A DNA stretch of 49,806 nucleotides, from positions 1 through 49,806 of the forward strand of contig JANQJB010000071.1 of the NCBI GenBank assembly GCA_028281865.1. Reading direction: 5' to 3'. Shown in pieces: positions 19,137 through 25,767 of this stretch (its first letter is position 1; each line of letters opens with the position of its first letter). The notes beneath the pieces are model-generated. The model was not told the origin of the DNA, did not search any database, and saw nothing but the letters and a program-made list of their open reading frames with translations. Both the position numbers and the translations under genes were made by a program. The DNA comes from Marinagarivorans sp. Lineage in GTDB: Bacteria > Pseudomonadota > Gammaproteobacteria > Pseudomonadales > Cellvibrionaceae.

Positions 19137-19850
19137 ATGTTTAATTCAATAAAATTTTTACGCAAATCCGAGCGGGCAATTTCCGCTACGCTGCTCTGTG
19201 TGATTGTTCTCAACACTAACTATTCTTTTGCCGCTCGAACAGAGAAACAACAGGTCGGCGTCGAGTTAAGTGCCGTGGGGGGGAGTGCATTAGTGGGTGC
19301 CTTGGTAGGCGGTCCTGTCGGTTTCGCTTTCGGATCGCTCGGCGGAGTTTTACTTGCCGAGCAAACAAAAAAAAATAATGACAAAGCCATTGAGGTAGAA
19401 AAAATGCAAGCGTCTCTTATCGAACTTGAAAATACAATTGAAGAAAAACAGCAAAAAATAGCGACGTTGGAGCAGTCAACAGTCGATTCTTTAGCTTTAC
19501 AAATTATGTTTTCTACTGGAGACGATAAGCTCGAAGAAAACGACCAACAGCGAATAAAGCTGTTGTCAGATTACCTAAAAAAGAATCGAAAATTAGTCGT
19601 AAATTTAGATGGTCACGCCGATCCTAGAGGTACTGATGAATACAATAATGTGCTCTCGCTTGAGCGAGCAAAAGCAGTTAAAAAAGAACTCGTAAATGGT
19701 GGCATAGCAGAGTCTCGAATAATACTTCACAGTCACGGCTCCAATTTCTCCACAGCTTCAAAAGGTGACCTGGACGGCTATGCACTTGAACGCAAAGTCG
19801 AAATAGAGCTCGTAAACCCCGAGATCACAAAGCCCATTGTCCAGCACTAA
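19137..19850 (+). CDS. OmpA-like peptidoglycan-binding protein with glycine zipper (PdsO-like)
   Basis: A 237-residue exported protein. Residues 1-32 form a signal peptide (cleavage near SFA-AR). Residues 46-73 are a glycine-zipper segment (SAVGGSALVGALVGGPVG), residues 80-113 a predicted coiled coil rich in Glu/Lys/Gln, and residues 118-228 an OmpA C-terminal domain. The peptidoglycan-binding Asp162 and Arg177 are spaced 15 apart, as in E. coli OmpA Asp271/Arg286. The layout resembles the sortase-associated OmpA protein PdsO of gammaproteobacteria, but no sortase or partner gene lies in the window, so that name is only a resemblance. An AAAGG ribosome site precedes the ATG, and two hairpins follow the stop. 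Confidence 0.85.
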   Translation: MFNSIKFLRKSERAISATLLCVIVLNTNYSFAARTEKQQVGVELSAVGGSALVGALVGGPVGFAFGSLGGVLLAEQTKKNNDKAIEVEKMQASLIELENTIEEKQQKIATLEQSTVDSLALQIMFSTGDDKLEENDQQRIKLLSDYLKKNRKLVVNLDGHADPRGTDEYNNVLSLERAKAVKKELVNGGIAESRIILHSHGSNFSTASKGDLDGYALERKVEIELVNPEITKPIVQH

Positions 19851-19895
19851 ACAACCGAAGCTCTTATTTACCCCGCTATCTTTCGTTTTCACCCA

Positions 19896-19946
19896 CTCAC
19901 TTTATCAAGTGAGACCCATTAAGCCTGCTTTAAGCAGGCTCTTTTT
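19896..19946 (+). terminator. Tandem hairpins ending in a T run
   Basis: The first hairpin is CTCACTT (19896-19902) with AAGTGAG (19907-19913). The second is AGCCTGC (19922-19928) with GCAGGCT (19934-19940), followed by CTTTTTG. The second is a typical Rho-independent terminator for the OmpA-like gene that ends at 19850. Confidence 0.85.
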
Positions 19947-20514
19947 GTTATTTCTTCGGCTAGAGATGCAAATGACACCAAACTCTACATAAAGGATAAT
20001 TCGAAACAACTATGTCGCGCAGTGTTAGGTAAGTTTTAACGCTGCCTCTGTGAGAAGATTAATGTACGGGGCGCTTTTATTAATGCATACCTAAATCAAC
20101 AGTCTTTGGCAAAGGGCAAACTGAAACTTTAACAGTCTAGTCGACTATAAATAGGGCTAAGAAATTTGCAGTCCAAACTGCTCAAAACCCATGAAATATG
20201 TGACTTTTTTAGATATTTTTAAACGTTATGTGAGACCCTTCATGTTAAGCATGAATATTTGGTGCTACATTTGTTCATAACGATATTCTAGTTTCAAAAA
20301 TAACAATAAAAAACGAAAAATACATTACTCACTGTGAACCCAAATTTATAAGCTTTGTGCGAAGTAATTGAGACCACTCTAAATAAAAATCAATTTTAAG
20401 CACGGGCTCAGCTATCACCAAGAGTGTAGCTATTACATTTAAGGCAGAAAAAGCTTAAAACTGTGAGATTCGTTTATTGGTAAGTTTTGAGCTTGATTGA
20501 TACCTGAGGCAAAA

Positions 20515-20547
20515 CCTAGAAGCTACGAGTGACTTAACTCGTCTAGG
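20515..20547 (+). promoter_or_regulatory. Stem-loop in the DUF1552 leader
   Basis: CCTAG (20515-20519) pairs with CTAGG (20543-20547), and ACGAGT (20525-20530) pairs with ACTCGT (20537-20542); the loop is GACTTA and a 5-base bulge lies on the left arm. No T run follows, so it is not a terminator. It sits about 52 bases before the start codon. It could be an operator or an RNA structure in the leader; the function is not known. Confidence 0.45.
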
Positions 20548-20587
20548 AGACAATCCGGACTTTTGTAATTTTCCTGGTTATAACATT

Positions 20588-20602
20588 AGGAGGCTTAACT
20601 TG
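20588..20602 (+). promoter_or_regulatory. Strong ribosome site fixing a TTG start
   Basis: AGGAGG at 20588-20593 is followed after six bases by TTG (20600-20602), in frame with a Tat signal peptide. No ATG is available before the twin-arginine motif, so this site decides the start of the DUF1552 gene. Confidence 0.8.
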
Positions 20603-21898
20603 TACTCGTCAAAAAATCGTCGTGCGCGACCACTAAAACTTACACGTCGCAGCATGTTGGCCAGCGCATCGGCTACCATGTGCCTACCTTTGCTTGAAGC
20701 GATGACACCGTCAGATTCGGCGTTTGCTGCCGGCGAAGGTATCAAAGAGCGGCTGTTCTTTATCTACTGTCCTACCGGCCATAAAATAGACAAGTTTCGC
20801 GCGACGGGTGCTAATTTCTCACCCTCTCCATTTCTGGCACCGCTAGAAGAAGCTGGGGTATGGGAATACGCTCGAGCAATGGTGACCAACCTAGACAACA
20901 TGGGCAAACTCGGGCCGACTCACCCTCGAGAGTCAGCATCCTACCTCACGTGTTATAAGAACGATGTTAAGAGGGTTGATAACCGCACATCAGTGGACCA
21001 GTACTACGCTGACCATGTCGGTCAAGACACCATATTGCCATCGCTTGAGATTGGTATGGATGATGGCAAGAGTGGTAGTTGCGGTAAAGGTGCTCCGTGT
21101 ACCTACAACAACACTATTAGCTGGAGAGAGAGTACACCTAACCCTCCAATCCCGACTGCGCAGGCAGCGATGGGCCTTCTATTTAAAGGGCTTGATCCTG
21201 GCGCCTCCGGCAACGCACAGAACGAGGTGAGTACACGTAATGCCAGCATCATCGATTTCGTGCTAAACCAGTCGAACTCACTGGTTTCAAAACTAGGTCA
21301 AGGTGACAAACATCGCTTTAACGAATACCTTGAATCGGTGCGAAAGATTGAGCAGGATATTACCGAAACCTCTAACTTAAATTGCACAGTAAAAGAACTC
21401 ACTGGCAAAGATAGCACCCACCCCACCAATGTCCGTCAGCATTTCGAGGTCGCAGCGCTTGCATTCCAATGTGATGCCACACGTGTTGGCAGCTTTATGT
21501 TTGGCTCTGGTGGTTCCAACCGTCCGCTAGACTTCATAGGCGGCAACATGCATCACCACGGCGCTTCCCATAATGATCGGGGAACCAACGGCCTATTTGA
21601 GAAAATGTCTGTCTGGCAAGGTGAGCAATTCGCCTATTTCTTGAAGATGCTCAAAGACACACCAGAGGGCTCAGGCAACTTGCTTGATAATACGACAATT
21701 CAATACGGCAGTGGTATGAGTGACAACCACAACTGTAGCAACCTTACAATGGTTTATGTCGGCGGTAGCTTACCTAAGATTGGCAAAGTCAGTGCGGAGA
21801 ATAAGAAGTTAGCTGGCCTCTATGCCGACTTACTGCAACACTTGGGTGTTCCAATGAGTAACTTCCGCGAAACTGCACCACTCGGCATTTTAGGATAA
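20600..21898 (+). CDS. DUF1552 family protein with Tat signal
   Basis: A 432-residue secreted protein of the DUF1552 family, known from planctomycetes, myxobacteria and marine gammaproteobacteria, with no established reaction. The N-terminus has a twin-arginine motif (LTRRSMLASAS, Arg16-Arg17) and a cleavage site near AFA-AG at about 43, so the folded protein is exported by Tat, which often implies a cofactor. Conserved-looking blocks are FIYCPTGHKIDKF, THPRESASYLTC and the His-rich GGNMHHHGASHNDRG, followed by SGMSDNHNCSNL; several His/Asp residues could bind metal. The start is TTG with AGGAGG six bases before. It is followed after 13 bp by the DUF1592-type gene, its regular partner. The product may act on a periplasmic substrate together with that protein; this is an inference. 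Confidence 0.88.
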   Translation: MYSSKNRRARPLKLTRRSMLASASATMCLPLLEAMTPSDSAFAAGEGIKERLFFIYCPTGHKIDKFRATGANFSPSPFLAPLEEAGVWEYARAMVTNLDNMGKLGPTHPRESASYLTCYKNDVKRVDNRTSVDQYYADHVGQDTILPSLEIGMDDGKSGSCGKGAPCTYNNTISWRESTPNPPIPTAQAAMGLLFKGLDPGASGNAQNEVSTRNASIIDFVLNQSNSLVSKLGQGDKHRFNEYLESVRKIEQDITETSNLNCTVKELTGKDSTHPTNVRQHFEVAALAFQCDATRVGSFMFGSGGSNRPLDFIGGNMHHHGASHNDRGTNGLFEKMSVWQGEQFAYFLKMLKDTPEGSGNLLDNTTIQYGSGMSDNHNCSNLTMVYVGGSLPKIGKVSAENKKLAGLYADLLQHLGVPMSNFRETAPLGILG

Positions 21899-21911
21899 GG
21901 GAGACACGATA

Positions 21912-23630
21912 ATGATAAATTTAAATTCCTTACCAATTGTGAAGCAAAACATCGTCAAGCCTGCCTTAGCCAGTCTACTTGCCGCCGCGGTTTTATGTTC
22001 GTGTAATGGTGCTGTAGAACCCGGAAACCCTAACAACCCAGGTGGCGGCAGTAGCAGCAGTAGTTCGGGTGGAGGCAACGTCAGTTTGCCTGAGGCGGCT
22101 TCCCCAAAAGCTAAAACAATCCACCGGCTTAATAAGTTCGAATTTGAAAACAGCGTCCGTGATCTACTTTACGGCTTGGATGTTGAAATCGGCAACGGGA
22201 TTCCGCAGGACGGTCAGCAATATGGTTTCGATAATATAGTCGAGATTCAGTCGTTAACTACGAAGGTACTGAAACTGCACGACGCTGAAATCGATATCGC
22301 GGTTAAAGCTGCCTTTGCTGACGGTGCTCGTGCGGCTGATGGCACACCTCTACTTAACAAGTTGCTATTGTGTAATCAAAACAACCTAAATCGCCAATGT
22401 GCGTTGGATTCGGCCTACAAATTCGCTCGAAGAGCGTGGCGCAGAAGCATTACCGCCGATGAAAAAGCCGCTTTGGCGCAACTGGTTGAGTCAGCCAGTG
22501 GTGACTGGAAAGAAGGGTTTTCACGCAGCGTTCACGGCTCGATGTTGTCACCGCACTTTCTGTTTCGCGTGGAGTTAGACCCAACTCCAGAAGCGGACGA
22601 GATTCACCTGCTAAGCGATTTTGAGCTGGCAACGCGCTTGTCTTACTTTCTCTGGAGTACAGGGCCTGATGAGGAGTTATTACAAGCGGCGGAAGCTGGA
22701 AATTTAAATAACCCCGATGCGATAGCAGCTCAGGTAAAACGCATGATGGCTTCTCCGAAAGCGCTCGCAATACGCGAAAACTTTTTCGGCCAATGGCTTT
22801 TCACTCGCCTTCTTCAAGATACCGGAACACCACTGACAAAAAGTGACCCAGATTTTACCCATGAACTGAAGGAATCGATGATTACTGAAATCAACTACAT
22901 GCTGGATTCAGTCATCAGTGGCGACAGAGAGTTACGCCAAATGCTTCTGTCAGAGACAACCCACGTCGATAAGCGACTGGCTGATCTTTACGGAATCCCC
23001 GGCTCGTTCAACAATGCATTTCAGGAGGTATCGCTCGTCGGAACCAATCGTCGTGGAATCTTGACTCAGGCTGGGATAATGTCTGCTTTGGCTGGCGCCG
23101 ATAGCACTAATCCAATTTTTCGAGGTAAGTGGATCAGTGAGCAAATGTTTTGTTTTGAGCCGCCAGAGCCAGACGAAGGTATGCCAGTAGTACCATTAGA
23201 CGAGCAAACACAGTTGGTTGGCGCAGTTCGTGACCGTTTAGCGCAACATAGCACTGAATCAACCTGCTTCGCCTGTCACAGATTTATCGATCCAGGTGGT
23301 TTGGGCTTAGAGAATTTCGATGCTATCGGAAAATGGCGTGATGTTGAACTCTACCAAGGGGTTGAATATGACATCGATGCTACTGGAACTTTCGCTTTAC
23401 ACGGCCCGTTCCAGAATCCACCAGAGATGATGCAGCGCATAGCTGAGAGCGAAGATTACCTTCACTGTGTAGCTGAAAAAGTCTATATCTACGCGATGGG
23501 ACGTGGTATGGAGTCTGACGAAGAACATACTATTGATCGTTTAGCGGCAATATTAAAACGCGACGGCGAGACCTTCCCTAATCTCTTGGAAGCAATCGCT
23601 ACAAGCGATGCATTCAGAATGGCTCGCTAA
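21912..23630 (+). CDS. DUF1587/1595/1592/1588/1585 lipoprotein with CxxCH
   Basis: A 572-residue exported protein of the planctomycete-type cytochrome-associated family. The signal ends in a likely lipobox L-C-S-C with Cys31, then a Pro/Gly/Ser linker with six serines in a row (47-52). Domains in order: DUF1587 (about 67-130, HRLNKFEFENSVRDLL), DUF1595 (about 160-195, FARRAWRRSITADE), DUF1592 (about 225-350), DUF1588 (about 378-475) and DUF1585 (about 495-570). A single heme-c motif CFACH lies at 452-456 in DUF1588. No N-terminal cytochrome c domain is visible. A GGGAG ribosome site precedes the ATG. It forms a two-gene unit with the DUF1552 gene. A role in periplasmic or outer-membrane redox chemistry is suggested only by the heme motif. 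Confidence 0.9.
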   Translation: MINLNSLPIVKQNIVKPALASLLAAAVLCSCNGAVEPGNPNNPGGGSSSSSSGGGNVSLPEAASPKAKTIHRLNKFEFENSVRDLLYGLDVEIGNGIPQDGQQYGFDNIVEIQSLTTKVLKLHDAEIDIAVKAAFADGARAADGTPLLNKLLLCNQNNLNRQCALDSAYKFARRAWRRSITADEKAALAQLVESASGDWKEGFSRSVHGSMLSPHFLFRVELDPTPEADEIHLLSDFELATRLSYFLWSTGPDEELLQAAEAGNLNNPDAIAAQVKRMMASPKALAIRENFFGQWLFTRLLQDTGTPLTKSDPDFTHELKESMITEINYMLDSVISGDRELRQMLLSETTHVDKRLADLYGIPGSFNNAFQEVSLVGTNRRGILTQAGIMSALAGADSTNPIFRGKWISEQMFCFEPPEPDEGMPVVPLDEQTQLVGAVRDRLAQHSTESTCFACHRFIDPGGLGLENFDAIGKWRDVELYQGVEYDIDATGTFALHGPFQNPPEMMQRIAESEDYLHCVAEKVYIYAMGRGMESDEEHTIDRLAAILKRDGETFPNLLEAIATSDAFRMAR

Positions 23631-23683
23631 CCAAATTTGGATGATATATAAATACGCACATATATAATTTCATCCCTTCCCGG

Positions 23684-23710
23684 AGCCGCGAGAATTCGCG
23701 GCTTTTTTTT
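23684..23710 (+). terminator. Terminator of the DUF1552-DUF1592 unit
   Basis: AGCCGCG (23684-23690) pairs with CGCGGCT (23697-23703) around a 6-base loop, followed by eight T's. It lies about 54 bases after the stop codon on the plus strand. Confidence 0.92.
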
Positions 23711-23794
23711 GCCCTAAATTTGAGTTAATTCAGTATTGATAATTAGGTGAAAACGGTAGGAAGCTAACGACGTGAACTTGGAAGAGAGGAAATA

Positions 23795-23833
23795 AAAGCC
23801 CGAAAGGTAATTATTACCACCTTTCGGGTTTTA
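23795..23833 (-). terminator. Terminator of aceEF
   Basis: CCCGAAAGG (23799-23807) pairs with CCTTTCGGG (23820-23828). An inner GGTAA/TTACC pair offers an alternative fold. On the minus strand it comes right after the aceF stop and is followed by CTTTTATTT. With the previous hairpin it insulates two convergent units. Confidence 0.85.
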
Positions 23834-23846
23834 GCAAAACCAAAAG

Positions 23847-25757
23847 CTACAACAACAAGCGGCGCACGTCCGCTAAAAACGCGTTAAGTTGAGTAAAAAA
23901 CCGTCCCGCATCGCCACCGTTTATTGCTCTGTGGTCGTATGACAAGCTCAACGGCAGCATTAGACGCGGTTGAAATTCTGCGCCGTTCCATTTGGGTTTC
24001 ATTTCCGCACGGGAGACACCGAGTATGGCCACTTCAGGCGCACTGACGATAGGTGTGAACCCCTGCCCGCCAATGGCCCCTAAACTGGAAATAGTAAAAC
24101 AACCACCCTGCATTTCTCTCGGCAAAAGCTTACCATCGCGTGCCTTCTTGGCGAGCGCAATAGTCTCGTCTGCAAGTTGAAACAAGCCCTTTTTATCGAC
24201 ATCGCGGATAACAGGAACCATCAAACCCTTTGGCGTATCGACAGCAACGCCAATGTGAACATAGTCCTTTTGCACAATGTGCTCACCGTCGGCGTGTAAC
24301 GAAACGTTGAAGCTCGGTTCAGCGCGCAAGGCCGCTGCACAAGCCTTTAAAATAAATGGCACCGGCGTCAGCTTAACGCCCGCTTTTTCTGCGTCAGCTT
24401 TCATGTTTTTACGAAAAGCTTCCAGCTCAGTGATATCGGCATCATCAAACTGTGTCACATGGGGTACATTGAGCCAATTCCGGCTCATATTTATCGCGGT
24501 GACTTTCTTGATTTTGCTCATTTTCACCAACTCGACGGGACCGAATTGAGAAAAGTCCACTTCCGGGATGGGCGGAATACCCGAACCAGACGCAACACCA
24601 CCTCCGCTTGAGCGCTCAGCCATCACTTTTTTAACAAAAGCTTTGACATCATCTTTTTGAACACGCCCTCGCGGACCGGAGGGAGAGACCTCCGAGAGAT
24701 CCACACCCATCTGGCGAGCCAATTTGCGCACCGCAGGCCCGGCATAAACATCGCCACTCGGTTTGGCACTGACGGGATCTTCCACTGAAACAGCAGGGCT
24801 CGGATTTGGACTAGAAACAGCGGCACTAGGTTCTGGAGATTTGGCAGGTGCGGCAGAGTCCAAATCAGTACTCACCGATTGCGATTCAATTTCTCCTATC
24901 AGCGCTCCCATACTCACCTTATCGCCTTCTTTTATAGCGATGGAAACAATTTTACCGTTAGACGGAGCGGGAACTTCCATAGATGCCTTATCGCTTTCTA
25001 ATACGATAAGTGAATCGCCCTCTGAAATATCCTCACCAACTGAAACGCAAACCTCAATCACCTCTACATCCTCAGCTCCGCCGAGGTCAGGTACTGCAAT
25101 TGTCTCAATTGAAAGAGCGGCAGAGGTGTTAGCCAAGGTATTTGTATCAGATGCTGGCTCCGGTGGGCTCACAACATCAGCAGCACCGCCGCTGACCGCT
25201 AGTACGAGCACAGCCGTACCTTCGGAGGCTTTATCACCTTCTTTAATAAGAATTTTTTCCACTTTGCCCGCCGACGGCGACGGTACTTCCATGGAAGCTT
25301 TATCGCTTTCAAGGACAATGAGCGAATCGCCCTCATCAACGCTATCGCCAACTGCCACGCAAACCTCTATTACGTCTACGTCCTCTGCACCGCCGATATC
25401 GGGGACTGCAACGGTTACAGAGGACATACCACTTTCGATAGGTTTTGCAGGAGCTGCATCTTGAACGTCTTTGTCAGCACTTGTATCAGCGCCAGAATCG
25501 GCATTTGCCTTTCCGCTAGAAGCCGATTCTATGACGACATAATCCTCACCTTCCGATACCTTATCCCCCTCACTGACAAGAACACTCTTGATTGTGCCCG
25601 AGACAGGGGCAGGTACATCCATTGATGCTTTGTCCGACTCAAGGACGATAATCGAATCCCCCTCTTCCACGGTATCACCAACAGCCACGCTAATTTCAAT
25701 AACATCGACATCGGTAGCGCCGCCAATATCGGGAATTTTATAAGTTTCACTCGTCAC
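23847..25757 (-). CDS. aceF: Pyruvate dehydrogenase E2, dihydrolipoyl acetyltransferase
   Basis: A 636-residue E2 core subunit of the pyruvate dehydrogenase complex that transfers acetyl groups to CoA. Three lipoyl domains carry the lipoylated lysine in ESDKAS at Lys43, Lys153 and Lys257, joined by Ala/Pro/Ser-rich linkers. A peripheral subunit-binding domain follows (AGPAVRKLARQMGVDL), then the catalytic domain. The active-site motif is HRAING with His609 and Asn613; the Asn in place of Asp is also found in the Pseudomonas enzyme, so it is not damage. It lies 10 bp after aceE. The E3 gene lpd is not in the window. Confidence 0.97.
   Translation of the reverse strand: MTSETYKIPDIGGATDVDVIEISVAVGDTVEEGDSIIVLESDKASMDVPAPVSGTIKSVLVSEGDKVSEGEDYVVIESASSGKANADSGADTSADKDVQDAAPAKPIESGMSSVTVAVPDIGGAEDVDVIEVCVAVGDSVDEGDSLIVLESDKASMEVPSPSAGKVEKILIKEGDKASEGTAVLVLAVSGGAADVVSPPEPASDTNTLANTSAALSIETIAVPDLGGAEDVEVIEVCVSVGEDISEGDSLIVLESDKASMEVPAPSNGKIVSIAIKEGDKVSMGALIGEIESQSVSTDLDSAAPAKSPEPSAAVSSPNPSPAVSVEDPVSAKPSGDVYAGPAVRKLARQMGVDLSEVSPSGPRGRVQKDDVKAFVKKVMAERSSGGGVASGSGIPPIPEVDFSQFGPVELVKMSKIKKVTAINMSRNWLNVPHVTQFDDADITELEAFRKNMKADAEKAGVKLTPVPFILKACAAALRAEPSFNVSLHADGEHIVQKDYVHIGVAVDTPKGLMVPVIRDVDKKGLFQLADETIALAKKARDGKLLPREMQGGCFTISSLGAIGGQGFTPIVSAPEVAILGVSRAEMKPKWNGAEFQPRLMLPLSLSYDHRAINGGDAGRFFTQLNAFLADVRRLLL
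24885..25751 (-). repeat. Three tandem lipoyl-domain repeats within aceF
   Basis: Three homologous segments of about 75 codons (roughly residues 3-77, 113-187 and 217-291) encode lipoyl domains. Each begins with a (I/V)PD(I/L)GGA(T/E)DV(D/E)VIE block and ends in a KI/GDK-type block. Copies 2 and 3 are the most alike, as expected for recent duplication or gene conversion. Confidence 0.85.
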
Positions 25758-25767
25758 AACCTTCTCC

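Larger units (their letters stand above)
19851..20599. other. 749-bp gene-free leader upstream of the DUF1552 gene
   Basis: The left 100 bp hold the terminator of the OmpA-like gene. The remaining 650 bp are AT-rich and crowded with stop codons in all frames. I find no RNase P, tmRNA, 6S or tRNA signature. A bulged stem-loop lies at 20515-20547, and an AGGAGG ribosome site ends the region. It is long for a promoter region of this compact genome and may hold a regulatory leader or the remains of a lost gene. Confidence 0.5.

Noticed and set aside
19950-20510. Possible structural RNA (RNase P, tmRNA, 6S) in the long spacer
   Set aside because: None of the conserved core segments of these RNAs is visible on either strand.
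23929-23946. AceF active site HxxxNG instead of HxxxDG as a sign of inactivation
   Set aside because: The same Asn occurs in the working Pseudomonas-type E2 enzyme, and all other features are intact.
24763-25464. Long plus-strand open frame rich in Ser/Thr opposite aceF
   Set aside because: It lies within the lipoyl repeats of aceF, has periodic low-complexity composition that mirrors them, and has no ribosome site.
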